Under the pieces are notes generated by a model. It was not told the origin of the DNA. It ran no database searches and saw nothing but the letters and a program-made list of their open reading frames with translations. 64,000 bases of DNA from an uncultured Bacteroidales bacterium (GTDB lineage Bacteria > Bacteroidota > Bacteroidia > Bacteroidales > Bacteroidaceae): NCBI GenBank assembly GCA_902763865.1, contig CACWTR010000009.1, forward strand, positions 1 through 64,000, in the 5' to 3' direction. A program made the translations under genes and the position numbers. Positions 12,271 to 21,471 of the stretch are shown one piece after another; position 1 is the first letter of the stretch; every line of letters begins with the position of its first letter.

Positions 12271-12466
12271 AGGGGGAAGTTAGGGGGAGTTAAGGGGGAG
12301 TTAAGGGAAGTTAAGGGACGATACATCTTGGATGTGGTGTGTCTTCTTGCCTTGAAATACTGCCTATAAGCTATTGTCCTTTAACTTCCCCAGGCGAGCG
12401 TAGCGAGCTAACTTCCCTTAACTCCCTTTAACTTCCCCCTAACTTCCCTTAACTCCCTTTAACTTC
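12271..12466. repeat. Inverted GGGGGAGTTA / TAACTCCCC low-complexity arrays
   Basis: 12271-12317 is a tandem run of AGGGGGAAGTT, AGGGGGAGTTA and AAGGGAAGTTA units. 12378-12466 carries the reverse complement (TTAACTTCCC, TTAACTCCC). The two arms, about 60 nt apart, can fold into a long imperfect hairpin between the aldo/keto reductase and the GH43 gene. No gene lies in 12235-12477. Confidence 0.7.
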
Positions 12467-12477
12467 TGATAGTTGAA

Positions 12478-14703
12478 TTATTTCATCTTTTGGTTCTTTT
12501 CGATGGTCCATCCTTCGCGACGGGAAAGCAGACAGTTGCGGCCCGTGAACATCTTGGCGGCCTGCTTGCTGCCCTTCAGCTGCCAGTCGAGCCATGCAAG
12601 TGCCACTACCGAGAACTCCCCGCCATGCGGCTGGCGGTAGGTGCCGCCGTGACCCACGGGATAGTTCGCTGCGCAGGCAGGTACGTGGTCGATGAGGTGG
12701 AAGTCGTCCATGCCGTTCTCGTAGGCGATGTCCTCCTTGCCGCCCAGGATGTAGATGACGGGCGTGTGAATCTCCTTCAGCTTTGCCTTCTCGGGCATGG
12801 GCATTCCGCCTTTTGCCTGGCTGCGGTTGCTGGTCTTGAAGAGGCCGCTGTTGCAAATCATGAGCGACGTGATGCGCGGGTCGGCACAGTTGTAGAGCGA
12901 TTGCAGTCCTCCGCACGACATGCCGGACAGGCAGATGTTCCTTACGTCAATTTTGTTGTAGTACGGCGACGCGGGGTCGGCATTCTCGTGAATTGCCCAG
13001 TCGATGGACTCTATCTGTTGTTCGGTGGTTGACATGGGGCCTTGGTAGGGTTTCTCTTCTATTGGGATGTAGCCCGTAGAGAGCACGAGGTAGCCGTGGG
13101 AAGCTATTTCGTTGAGGAACTTGAAGTGCTCCCAGGGCGAGTTGGTGCAGGCACCGTTGCCCCAGACGAGCACGGGCAGGGGATTCTTCTTGCTGAAGGC
13201 CGAGAGGTCCTGCGGTACGAAGACGGTGTGGGCCTCCAGGGTGGCTTCCTCCTTCATGACGGCCTTGTAGGGGCCCGTGCCGCCGTCTTCAACCACAAGC
13301 GACTTCAGACCCTGGATTTCCCACCAGTCGAAGTTGAAGAGCTTCGGTCCCTTGCGGCCCTTGAAGGCGAGGTAGAGGTCGCGGCATTGCCCATTGCGCA
13401 TTGCCTGTTGAGCAGTGATTGTGTTGAGGTCGGCAGTGAGCGTCTGCCACTTCTCCCATCCGCCGGTGCCGGGGACGTCCAGCGAGCCGAGAAGTTCCCC
13501 GCCGAGGCTGTCAAGTCGCAGTTCAATCCGTCCGCCGCGCAAGCCGCTTGCCACGCGAGCCGTGAACTGCTTGGGCAGGTTCCCGCCGAGCTTCACGTTC
13601 TGGAGCTTGATGTAGTCGCCGTTGTGTACGTCGGTGACATAGACGCCCACCTCGTCGTTCTGCTCGGTCTTGATGCCGCGCGAGAAAGCCATCGTCTCGG
13701 CCTCGACCTTCCGGTAGGGGTTGAAGGCTTCGAGGGGCTTCACGCCTTCGTCGGTAGGCATGATGGTGGGGAAGCTGCCGTCGTCGTTATAGCGGAACTC
13801 CTCGACGGCCACGCTGCGCCCGAAACCACCGCCGCCCGGCAGCTTGCCTGTATGGTAGAAGAAATAGGAGTGGCCCTTGTAGTCGGCCACGCCGCAATGG
13901 TTCGTGAACGATTTCGTGTCGCAGAGGGGCATGATGGGACCTTTGTAGGTCCAGGGGCCGGTGGGCGACGGTGCGGTGCTGTAGCTGATGTGCTCGGGTA
14001 CGCCGCCAGCGGCATAGAGCAGGTAGTACAGGCCATTCCTCTTCATGAGCCAGGGGCCTTCCACATACGAGTCCTTGTATTCCTTTCCCTTCTCGCGCTT
14101 GTTCATCATCGGGCCTCCGAAGGCTTCCTCCGTCATGTCGAGAAGGCCGAGTCCGCCGCTGTAGCTGACCATGTCGGGGTTCAGCTTCAGGTAGTAGCAC
14201 TGCGGATTGCCCCACATGAGCCATGCCTGCCCGTCGTCGTCGATGAGCACGGTGGGGTCGATGTGGTCCCACGAACCGTTCTCGAAGAGCGGCTTGCCGA
14301 TGGCATCGCGGAAGGGACCCGTTGGCGAGTCGCCGACGGCCACGCCGATAGCCATGCCGTCCGAGAGCTTGCTGTGGGCACAGATGTACCAGTAGAACTT
14401 GCCGCCGCGCTCGACGGTCTGTGCTGCCCAGGCCCTGTCGTCGGCCCACGAGAAGCTCTCCAGGGCCAGCGGCGAACCGTGGTCGGTCCAGTTCACCATG
14501 TCGTCGGTGGAATAGACGCGCCACTCCTGCATCCAGAAGAAGTCGGCGTGGTCCTCGTCGTGACCGGTATAGACGTACAGGCGTCCGTCGTGGACCATCG
14601 GGGCCGGGTCGCTGGTGTACCAGGTTTGGACAAATGGGTTCTGAGCCTTTGCAGTCAGGGCTGCGAGTACAAGCGCGACTGCGGAAATCAAGTGTGTTTT
14701 CAT
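12478..14703 (-). CDS. Secreted GH43 glycosidase - CBM6 - alpha/beta-hydrolase (esterase) fusion
   Basis: A 741-residue three-part enzyme. Residues 1-21 are a signal peptide. Residues about 24-325 form a GH43 five-bladed propeller with D32 (SDPAP), D149 (HIDPTV) and E215 (YVEGPW) as the conserved acidic residues. Such enzymes remove arabinose or xylose from arabinoxylan-type polymers. Residues about 335-465 look like a CBM6 (KVEAETMAFSRG, GWEKWQTL). Residues about 475-735 form an alpha/beta hydrolase with nucleophile S596 in GMSCGG, then D658 (GGKEDI) and H685 (VGHGGTY), plausible as a carbohydrate esterase. The start overlaps the GH31 stop by ATGA. The glycosidase-esterase combination would debranch acylated hemicellulose in one polypeptide. 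Confidence 0.85.
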   Translation of the reverse strand: MKTHLISAVALVLAALTAKAQNPFVQTWYTSDPAPMVHDGRLYVYTGHDEDHADFFWMQEWRVYSTDDMVNWTDHGSPLALESFSWADDRAWAAQTVERGGKFYWYICAHSKLSDGMAIGVAVGDSPTGPFRDAIGKPLFENGSWDHIDPTVLIDDDGQAWLMWGNPQCYYLKLNPDMVSYSGGLGLLDMTEEAFGGPMMNKREKGKEYKDSYVEGPWLMKRNGLYYLLYAAGGVPEHISYSTAPSPTGPWTYKGPIMPLCDTKSFTNHCGVADYKGHSYFFYHTGKLPGGGGFGRSVAVEEFRYNDDGSFPTIMPTDEGVKPLEAFNPYRKVEAETMAFSRGIKTEQNDEVGVYVTDVHNGDYIKLQNVKLGGNLPKQFTARVASGLRGGRIELRLDSLGGELLGSLDVPGTGGWEKWQTLTADLNTITAQQAMRNGQCRDLYLAFKGRKGPKLFNFDWWEIQGLKSLVVEDGGTGPYKAVMKEEATLEAHTVFVPQDLSAFSKKNPLPVLVWGNGACTNSPWEHFKFLNEIASHGYLVLSTGYIPIEEKPYQGPMSTTEQQIESIDWAIHENADPASPYYNKIDVRNICLSGMSCGGLQSLYNCADPRITSLMICNSGLFKTSNRSQAKGGMPMPEKAKLKEIHTPVIYILGGKEDIAYENGMDDFHLIDHVPACAANYPVGHGGTYRQPHGGEFSVVALAWLDWQLKGSKQAAKMFTGRNCLLSRREGWTIEKNQKMK

Positions 14704-17099
14704 TGCTTTATGTTATGAATGGTTGTTTTGAATTGACGTCCCTTGCTGTGGCTGACTTTCAGCTTGCCTTTCTTTTCATTCCACTGGAAGGTGATGCGGG
14801 AGTATTCCCCTTGCTCATAGGCCAACGTGGTTCCGTCGTCCTCATAGAGTGTGAAGCTGCCGTCGGCTCCGGCATAGACCAGCACCTCGTCTCCGCTGAC
14901 GGGGATGATGCTGCCGGCGCGGACGAAGACAGGGATGCCGGCCTTGTCTGTTGCCGTCCTGACTGTCTGCCCGCCATCGTAGTGGCGACCTGTGTGGTAG
15001 TCATACCATCCGCCTTGCGTCCGGGGCAGGTAGGTCTCCCATGAGGCGACGCCGGGTTCCGTCACGGGGCTGACGAGCAGTGCCGGACCGAACATGTATT
15101 CATACTTCCGGTCCAGTGCCTTCTCGTCATCGGGAAAGTCGAAGACGAGCGGACGCATCAGGGTGCTGCCTTGGAACGAGATGGCTGCTGCCATACTATA
15201 TATATAAGGTAGCAGTCGGTAGCGCTCGCGCAGGCACTTGGCAATGATGGCCTGTGCCTCCGCACCATAGTTCCAAGGCTCGGTGTTGCTCATGTAACCG
15301 TGTACGCGCATCAGGGGCAGGAAGACACTCGTCTCTATCCATCGCAGCATGCGCTCGATGTAGGCCGGGTCGCTGTATTGGTTGCCAGGTCGGAAGAAGC
15401 CGCCGGCATCGTAGGTCCACCAGGGGATGCCTGCCGCCTGCATGCCCAGGCCTGCTGTCAGCTGCCGTCGGAACGTCTCCCAATCGTTGCCTACGTCGCC
15501 GCTCCACATGGCCGAGCCGTAGCGCTGGATGCCGGGAAATCCGCAGCGGGTCAGAATCATAGGCCGCTTCACGAGGTGCAGGTCACGCGATGAACGTCCG
15601 GCGGTGAGGCCTTCATAGACCGTCTTGTTCACGAGCAGAGGATAGACGTTACGCACGTCCTGGCCCGACCATTTGCCGCCCGCCACGCGCCGTCCGTCGA
15701 GGTCGTCGTTCTCGGGCTCTGTGGCATCCTGCCACCAGGCATCGATGCCAAGCGGCACCAGACTCTCGGAGAAGTTCCGCCAATAGGCAGCAGCGGCATC
15801 GGGGTTGAAGAAGTCTATCCAGTCGGTGCCCGGGATGTAGTAGCCGTCGGCATTCATCTGCCGCCCTACCTCCGAGTTCTTGTCTATCTTCGACCATACG
15901 CTGAGCATTAGCCGCATGCCCATTGCATGGAGACTGTCAGTCAGGGCCTTGGGGTCGGGATAGAAGCTTTCGTCGAACCGCATGGCGTTCCATCCATACT
16001 TGCCCCAGTATTGCCAGTCCTGGACGAGCACGCTAACGGGCAGTTGCTCGCTGCGGAAGCGGCGGGCCGTCTGTAGAATTTCGTCGGACGAATGGAAGCG
16101 CTCGCGGCAATGAATGTAGCCCAGTGCCCAACGCGGCATGAGGGGTGCCTGGCCTGTCAACTCGCGATAGGAGGCAATGATTTCGTCGGCAGAACCGACG
16201 AACACCGTGTAATCGACGGCATCAGCTGCAGGAGAGCGGAACACCGTCTCGTCCTTCACGCGGCTGTAGTGGAGCACGGGAGCGTCGCCTCTCGACAGTT
16301 CTGCCTTCAGGGTGTGGCGTCCTGCCCCGAGGTGCACGATGGCAGAGGCCGTCGGAGGCAACCACATGTTCTGCATCTCGATGACGTTGCGCCCGTCGAT
16401 AGACAGGTTGTGGCGTCGTGCCATCTTCTGGCCTACATCGAGCAGAAGCGAGTAGTCGCCCTCCTCGTCCAAGTCGATGGTGCCCTCGTAGATGTGGCGT
16501 TGACGCGTCTCCTGCTTGCCCCCTTCCGTCGAGGTGACGTTCACGACCTCCGTCCCTCCTGCTTCGTCTGTCAGTTTCATTGTCACCTGCCGGTCACAGG
16601 GATTGAAATCCACCAGCCCATAGTTGTTCCACAGCACACCATAGCCTTTGCTCGACAGGAGCATGGGGATGCTGATTTGCGTGTTCACCTGTGTCAGGCG
16701 CCGGGACAGCCCCCTCACGTTGCTGTAGCCGTCCTGAAACTGTCCGAGGCCGTAGAGACGCTCGTCCTGCGGAGAACTGAAGGCCAGCGTTGCCTCGCGG
16801 CCTTGCATGCGATGGAGCGTAGCCGTGAAGACGACCTCACCTCTCCTGTTGCAGATGCTGACGGTCTGCTTCACTCTATCGACCCTTACGGTCAGGTCCT
16901 TGCCGTGCTTTCCTCCCGACTTGACGTAGAGCCATTCCGGAAGAGAGTCAGCCGTTTCCTGCTCCATATACTGTATTCTCACTGCATTGTGCGTCATGGG
17001 CGTTACCCGAAGCGTTCCCTTGCCAAATGGCATCTGGTCTGCCCTTGCTGCAATGAAGGAAAGGACAGCCGTGAGGAGAAGAAAAAATCGTCTATACAT
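14700..17099 (-). CDS. GH31 alpha-glycosidase (alpha-xylosidase-like) with PA14 insert
   Basis: A 799-residue secreted GH31 enzyme with a signal peptide (about 1-20). The N-terminal beta-sandwich contains YGLGQFQDGYSN. A PA14-like segment is inserted at about 215-300 (VGQKMARRHNLSIDGRNV, LGAGRHTLKAEL), as in bacterial alpha-xylosidases. The TIM barrel carries the nucleophile D458 in WWQDATEPEND and the acid/base D535 in MWSGDVGNDW. A C-terminal beta-sandwich follows. The PA14 insert points to xyloglucan or other branched glucans as substrate, although alpha-glucosidase activity cannot be excluded. It is the first gene of a two-gene operon with the GH43-esterase. A weak -7-like TAACTTTA lies about 24 nt upstream. 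Confidence 0.9.
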   Translation of the reverse strand: MYRRFFLLLTAVLSFIAARADQMPFGKGTLRVTPMTHNAVRIQYMEQETADSLPEWLYVKSGGKHGKDLTVRVDRVKQTVSICNRRGEVVFTATLHRMQGREATLAFSSPQDERLYGLGQFQDGYSNVRGLSRRLTQVNTQISIPMLLSSKGYGVLWNNYGLVDFNPCDRQVTMKLTDEAGGTEVVNVTSTEGGKQETRQRHIYEGTIDLDEEGDYSLLLDVGQKMARRHNLSIDGRNVIEMQNMWLPPTASAIVHLGAGRHTLKAELSRGDAPVLHYSRVKDETVFRSPAADAVDYTVFVGSADEIIASYRELTGQAPLMPRWALGYIHCRERFHSSDEILQTARRFRSEQLPVSVLVQDWQYWGKYGWNAMRFDESFYPDPKALTDSLHAMGMRLMLSVWSKIDKNSEVGRQMNADGYYIPGTDWIDFFNPDAAAAYWRNFSESLVPLGIDAWWQDATEPENDDLDGRRVAGGKWSGQDVRNVYPLLVNKTVYEGLTAGRSSRDLHLVKRPMILTRCGFPGIQRYGSAMWSGDVGNDWETFRRQLTAGLGMQAAGIPWWTYDAGGFFRPGNQYSDPAYIERMLRWIETSVFLPLMRVHGYMSNTEPWNYGAEAQAIIAKCLRERYRLLPYIYSMAAAISFQGSTLMRPLVFDFPDDEKALDRKYEYMFGPALLVSPVTEPGVASWETYLPRTQGGWYDYHTGRHYDGGQTVRTATDKAGIPVFVRAGSIIPVSGDEVLVYAGADGSFTLYEDDGTTLAYEQGEYSRITFQWNEKKGKLKVSHSKGRQFKTTIHNIKQ

Positions 17100-17236
17100 A
17101 TCTATTTATGTGTTTTCTGCTGGTAAAGTTACAATTTTTTTCTTCTCGGAGAGTGCAAAGATTCTCTTTTTCTGTTCTATTGTGGCATATAGACACATTT
17201 TGTCGGCAAAAAATCGTATATCTCACAAAAATGTAT

Positions 17237-17244
17237 TATCTTTG
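17237..17244 (+). promoter_or_regulatory. -7 element for miaB
   Basis: TATCTTTG matches TAnnTTTG and lies about 40 nt before the chosen miaB start. No convincing -33 TTTG at 19-21 nt spacing was found. It supports starting the gene at 17285 or 17288 rather than at the upstream alternative start codon at 17108. Confidence 0.55.
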
Positions 17245-17284
17245 CGGCGAAAATGGAGAGGTATGCCCTCTTCCCTTCCGGATA

Positions 17285-18598
17285 ATGATGAAGAAACTGC
17301 TGATAGAGACATACGGATGCCAGATGAACGTGGCCGACAGCGAAGTGGTGGCAAGCGTCATGGGAATGGCCGGCTATGAGGTGACGGAAAGTGCAGACGA
17401 GGCGGATGCCGTCTTCCTGAACACGTGTTCCGTGCGCGACAATGCAGAGCAGAAGATTCTCTCGCGGCTTGAGTTTTACCACAGTCTGCAACGCAAGACG
17501 GGCCGACGCATCATCGTCGGTGTGCTGGGATGCATGGCAGAACGTGTGCGCGAGGAGCTCATCGAGGCGCATCATGCCGACCTCGTGGCAGGTCCCGATG
17601 CATATCTCTCCTTGCCGGACCTCATCGCACAGGTGGAGTGCGGACAGAAAGCCATCAACGTCGAGCTCTCCACGACGGAGACCTACCGCGACATCGTGCC
17701 GCAGCGCATCTGCGGGCCGCACATCAGCGGATTCGTCAGCATTATGCGAGGCTGCAACAACTTCTGCCACTACTGCATTGTGCCCTACACGAGGGGCCGT
17801 GAACGCAGCCGCGACGTGGAAAGCATCTTGCGCGAGTGCCGCGACCTGCAGCAGCGAGGCTATAAGGAAGTGACCCTGCTGGGGCAGAACGTGAACAGCT
17901 ACAAGAATGGCTGCACATTTCCCGAGTTGCTTCGCCTCGTGGCCCGCGAAGTGCCGCAGATGAGGGTGCGCTTCACGACATCGCATCCCAAGGACATGAG
18001 CGACGAGACACTCCGCGTCATCAGCGAAGAAGCGAACATCTGTCACCACATACATCTGCCCGTCCAGAGCGGCAGCAACCGCATCCTGGAGCGCATGAAC
18101 CGTAAATATACACGGGAATGGTACATGGAGCGCGTCGCTGCCATTCGCCGCATCATCCCTGACTGTGCCATCTCGACTGACATCTTCGTCGGCTATAGCG
18201 GCGAGACGGAAGAGGACCATCAGCAGAGCCTCTCCCTCATGCGGGAGGTGGGCTACGACAGTGCCTTCATGTTCAAATACAGCGAGCGCCCCGGCACATA
18301 CGCCAGCAAACACTTGCCCGACGATGTGCCCGAGGAAGTGAAGATACGCCGCCTGAACGAAATCATCGCCTTGCAGAACGAACTCTCCGCCGAGGCCAAC
18401 CGGCGCTGTATCGGCAAAGAGTACGAGGTCCTCATCGAAGGCGTCAGCAAGCGAAGCCGCGACGAGCTCTTTGGACGTACAGGGCAGAACAAAGTGGTCA
18501 TCCTGCCGCGTGAAGGCCTCCACATCGGTCAGGTCGTCTCGGCAGTCATCACGGAAAGCAGCAGCGCAACGCTCAAGGGGGCGGTTCGCGGCTCTTAG
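17285..18598 (+). CDS. miaB: tRNA-2-methylthio-N6-isopentenyladenosine synthase
   Basis: MiaB adds a methylthio group to i6A37 of tRNAs that read UNN codons, using radical SAM chemistry and two iron-sulfur clusters. The N-terminal domain shows LIETYGCQMNVADSEVV and the second and third cluster Cys in NTCSVRDNA and GVLGCMAER. The radical SAM triad is in MRGCNNFCHYCIVPYTRGRERSR. A C-terminal TRAM domain ends the 437-residue protein. I start it at MMKKLLIETYGCQ (17285), directly at the conserved N-terminus and downstream of a -7 element; a longer frame from 17108 is unsupported. It leads a plus-strand run of housekeeping genes. Confidence 0.96.
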   Translation: MMKKLLIETYGCQMNVADSEVVASVMGMAGYEVTESADEADAVFLNTCSVRDNAEQKILSRLEFYHSLQRKTGRRIIVGVLGCMAERVREELIEAHHADLVAGPDAYLSLPDLIAQVECGQKAINVELSTTETYRDIVPQRICGPHISGFVSIMRGCNNFCHYCIVPYTRGRERSRDVESILRECRDLQQRGYKEVTLLGQNVNSYKNGCTFPELLRLVAREVPQMRVRFTTSHPKDMSDETLRVISEEANICHHIHLPVQSGSNRILERMNRKYTREWYMERVAAIRRIIPDCAISTDIFVGYSGETEEDHQQSLSLMREVGYDSAFMFKYSERPGTYASKHLPDDVPEEVKIRRLNEIIALQNELSAEANRRCIGKEYEVLIEGVSKRSRDELFGRTGQNKVVILPREGLHIGQVVSAVITESSSATLKGAVRGS

Positions 18599-18661
18599 TT
18601 CTTGGTTCTTGGCTGCTTTGCAGGGATAAAACTTCATGGTAAATTCTTTGGAGAAAAGATA

Positions 18662-19531
18662 GTGAAACGTAGAAAGAAACAAAAACAATCCTGGATTATT
18701 CAGGGCATTACAAGCGTCATCAGCACCAGCCTGCTGCTCATCCTGCTCGGGCTTGTCGTGCTGTTCTCGCTTACGGCACGTGTCGTGGCCGACAGCATAA
18801 AGGAGAATCTGACCGTCACCGTCGTGCTCGAGGACGGCGTACAGACAGCGGAAGCAGAGCAGGTGCAGAGCGAGCTCTCCGGCAAGTGCTATGTCCGCGA
18901 CATCGACTACATCAGTCGCGAACAGGCCCTGCAGGAGCAGATAGAGAACATGGGCATTGACCCTACTGACTTCCTCGGAGCCAACCCCTTCTCCATTTCA
19001 ATGGAGATAAAGGTGAAGCCCGAATACTCATACGGCGACAGCCTGCAATGGATCAGCAACGAGTTGCGTGGCATCAAGAACGTGGCCGACGTCATGTACC
19101 AAAAGGATTTGGTGGAGAGCCTTAACCGCAACCTGTACCGTGCCTCGCTCTTCCTGCTTGCCATTGCCCTGCTCCTGGTGATTATTTCGCTGAGTCTCAT
19201 CAACAACACGGTTCGCCTCACCGTCTTCAATCACCGTTTCGTGCTCCATACCATGAAGCTTGTCGGAGCAAAGTGGAGCTTCATCCGCCGTCCCTTCCTT
19301 GCCAAAGGCTTCTGGCTTGGCATCGTCTCAGCCCTCATTGCCGACGCTGTCATCCTTGGCGGCATATACTGGGCTTCACGTTACGACAGCAGCATCCTTC
19401 ACTACGTCACCCTCCGGAACATGCTCATCACGGGCGTTTCGGTGCTCGGTATCGGCCTCGTCCTGACCGTTGTCTGCACCTATATCTCCGTGACGCAGTG
19501 CCTGAAGATGCGTGGCTCGGAGCTGTATTAA
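18662..19531 (+). CDS. ftsX: Cell-division ABC permease FtsX
   Basis: FtsX is the membrane subunit that, with FtsE, couples cell division to activation of peptidoglycan hydrolases. The protein has a Lys/Arg-rich N-terminus, a membrane segment (about 18-40), a periplasmic domain (about 45-155, with YISREQALQ and LGANPF) and three C-terminal membrane segments. The conserved LNRNLYRASLFLLAIALLL and LKLVGA-like MKLVGAKWSFIRRPFL region is present. GTG at 18662 (VKRRKKQKQS, 289 residues) is chosen because the only in-frame alternative upstream is TTG at 18602 inside non-conserved sequence. ftsE is not adjacent. A CCCCCAACCCCCTTGGGGGG palindrome follows the stop. Confidence 0.92.
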   Translation: MKRRKKQKQSWIIQGITSVISTSLLLILLGLVVLFSLTARVVADSIKENLTVTVVLEDGVQTAEAEQVQSELSGKCYVRDIDYISREQALQEQIENMGIDPTDFLGANPFSISMEIKVKPEYSYGDSLQWISNELRGIKNVADVMYQKDLVESLNRNLYRASLFLLAIALLLVIISLSLINNTVRLTVFNHRFVLHTMKLVGAKWSFIRRPFLAKGFWLGIVSALIADAVILGGIYWASRYDSSILHYVTLRNMLITGVSVLGIGLVLTVVCTYISVTQCLKMRGSELY

Positions 19532-19617
19532 CCCCCAACCCCCTTGGGGGGATAAATCATAAAATGATTAAATAGTAGATAAATAGTAAACAGTAAATTG
19601 TCAAATCGTAAATAAAC

Positions 19618-19842
19618 ATGGCATTCAGTAAAAAGAACTACATCCTGCTGGCCATCGGAATGGCCATCGTCATCATCGGGTTGATACTCATGTCCGGCGA
19701 AGGCAGCTCGGAGGGAGTATTCAATCCCGACATCTTCAGCGCACGCCGCATCAAGGTGGCACCCCTCGTCAGTCTCTTTGGCTTTGTCTTCATCATGTTC
19801 GCCATCATGTACAGGCCCAAGACGAACAAACTTGAACAATAA
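19618..19842 (+). CDS. DUF3098 small membrane protein
   Basis: A 74-residue protein with two membrane segments (about 8-26 and 48-65) separated by a short loop containing NPDIFSARRIKVAP. This matches the small Bacteroidetes DUF3098 family, which is commonly encoded between ftsX and uppP exactly as here. The function is unknown; the setting suggests a link to envelope or division. It starts 12 nt before uppP ends its gap, so it is likely co-transcribed. The 86 bp in front of it are AT-rich GTAAAT-type spacer repeats. Confidence 0.85.
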   Translation: MAFSKKNYILLAIGMAIVIIGLILMSGEGSSEGVFNPDIFSARRIKVAPLVSLFGFVFIMFAIMYRPKTNKLEQ

Positions 19843-19854
19843 ACAGAGACAAGC

Positions 19855-20718
19855 ATGACAGCATTCGAGACTATCATCATTGCCATCGTGGAGGGACTCA
19901 CAGAGTTCCTGCCCGTTTCATCGACAGGACACATGATTATCACTCAGAACCTGCTGGGCGTGGAGAGTACACCTTTCGTCAAGGCCTTCACCATCATCAT
20001 CCAGTTTGGTGCTATCCTTTCCGTCGTGTGCCTTTATTGGAAGCGCTTCTTCCGCCTGAACAACTCGCCTGCTCCCGCAGGCAGTACGCCCCTGCAAGCC
20101 TTCCTGCACAAGTGGGATTTCTACTGGAAACTGCTTGTGGCCTTCGTGCCGGCCATCGTCATCGGCTTCATCGGAAAGATGTCCGGCCTGATTGACCGCT
20201 TCCTGGAGAACGTGGAGGTAGTGGCCGTGATGCTGGTTGCGGGCGGCATCTTCATGCTCTTCTGCGACCGACTCTTCAATAAGGGCAGCGAACAGACCGA
20301 GCTCACCGAGGCCAAAGCTTTCCGCATCGGCCTGTTCCAGTGCATTGCCATGATACCGGGCGTGTCGCGCTCGATGGCAACCATCGTAGGCGGCATGGCA
20401 CAAAAGCTGACACGTCGTGCGGCAGCCGAGTTCTCGTTCTTCCTGGCCGTACCCACGATGGCCGCTGCCACGGCTCTGGACGTGCTGCAGCTGTTCTTCG
20501 GTGACGAGGCCGATGCGAGCTGGGCCACGAGCGACAACCTCATGATGCTCCTGCTGGGATGTGTGGTAGCATTCGTGGTGGCTTTGCTCGCCATGAAGTG
20601 GTTCGTCGGCTTCCTCACCAAGTATGGATTCAAAGCCTTCGGTGTCTATCGCATTGTCGTGGGCATCATCATCCTGGGCCTCCTCTGGTCCGGACACTCA
20701 CTCGTAATGGTTGACTGA
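19855..20718 (+). CDS. uppP: Undecaprenyl-diphosphatase
   Basis: UppP (BacA) removes a phosphate from undecaprenyl diphosphate in the inner membrane, recycling the lipid carrier for peptidoglycan and surface glycans and giving some bacitracin tolerance. The 287-residue polytopic protein has the signature [17 protein letters not shown] near the N-terminus (about 13-29) and the second motif [28 protein letters not shown] (about 166-195). About eight membrane segments are visible. The stop overlaps the truB start by one base (TGATG), so translation is coupled. Confidence 0.96.
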   Translation: MTAFETIIIAIVEGLTEFLPVSSTGHMIITQNLLGVESTPFVKAFTIIIQFGAILSVVCLYWKRFFRLNNSPAPAGSTPLQAFLHKWDFYWKLLVAFVPAIVIGFIGKMSGLIDRFLENVEVVAVMLVAGGIFMLFCDRLFNKGSEQTELTEAKAFRIGLFQCIAMIPGVSRSMATIVGGMAQKLTRRAAAEFSFFLAVPTMAAATALDVLQLFFGDEADASWATSDNLMMLLLGCVVAFVVALLAMKWFVGFLTKYGFKAFGVYRIVVGIIILGLLWSGHSLVMVD

Positions 20719-21431
20719 TGGATTTCCTGGAAGGTGAAATACTCTGCTTCGACAAGCCGTTGCACTGGACGAGCTTCAACGTCGTGAGCAAGATACGCGG
20801 ACATCTCTGCCGCCGGCTTGGGGTGAAGCGGCTCAAGGTGGGTCATGCCGGCACGCTCGACCCCTTGGCTACGGGAGTCATGGTGGTCTGTACGGGACGT
20901 GCCACGAAGCGCATCGACGAGCTGCAAGCCCATGTCAAGGAGTATGTGGCAACCCTTCAGCTCGGTGCCACCACGCCCTGCTTCGACCTTGAGAAGCCCA
21001 TCGACTGCACCTACCCGACGGAGCATATCACCGAAACCCTCGTCCGCGAGGCGCTGACGCGCTTCATCGGACACATCGAACAGGTGCCTCCTGTCTTTTC
21101 CGCCTGCAAGGTGGACGGACATCGTGCCTACGACCTCGCCCGAAAGGGTCGCGAGGTGGAACTCAAGCCCAAGCTGCTGGTCATTGACGAGATAGAGCTT
21201 CTCGACTTCAATCAGGAGGCGATGCAAGCCTCCATCCGTGTCGTCTGCAGCAAGGGGACATACATCCGTGCCTTGGCACGCGACATCGGCATAGCGCTCG
21301 AGAGCGGAGCCCACCTCATCAGCCTGCGACGGACCCGCGTCGGCAACGTCCATGTGGAGGACTGCATGAAGGTGGAGGACTTCCCGGCATGGCTCGACAA
21401 GCAAGACATAGTCCAGAATGCCATAGCGTAA
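20718..21431 (+). CDS. truB: tRNA pseudouridine-55 synthase
   Basis: TruB converts U55 in the T-arm of tRNAs to pseudouridine. The 237-residue protein has the catalytic motif GHAGTLDPLATGVMVV (about 40-55), whose Asp is the nucleophile, then QVPPVFSACKVDGHRAYDLARKG and the CSKGTYIRALARDIG motif. Length is near the short form without a PUA domain, normal for Bacteroidetes. It overlaps uppP by one base and is followed after 40 nt of AAACGCCTAAACGACC spacer repeats by queA. Confidence 0.96.
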   Translation: MDFLEGEILCFDKPLHWTSFNVVSKIRGHLCRRLGVKRLKVGHAGTLDPLATGVMVVCTGRATKRIDELQAHVKEYVATLQLGATTPCFDLEKPIDCTYPTEHITETLVREALTRFIGHIEQVPPVFSACKVDGHRAYDLARKGREVELKPKLLVIDEIELLDFNQEAMQASIRVVCSKGTYIRALARDIGIALESGAHLISLRRTRVGNVHVEDCMKVEDFPAWLDKQDIVQNAIA

Positions 21432-21471
21432 ATACATAAATGTCTAAACGCCTAAACGACCAAACAAGAAC

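Noticed and set aside
17108..17284. N-terminal extension of MiaB
   Set aside because: The extra 59 residues are not conserved, are Phe-rich and lie across the -7 element at 17237.
17177..18688. 503-codon minus-strand open frame
   Set aside because: Antisense to miaB and the start of ftsX; no domain recognised.
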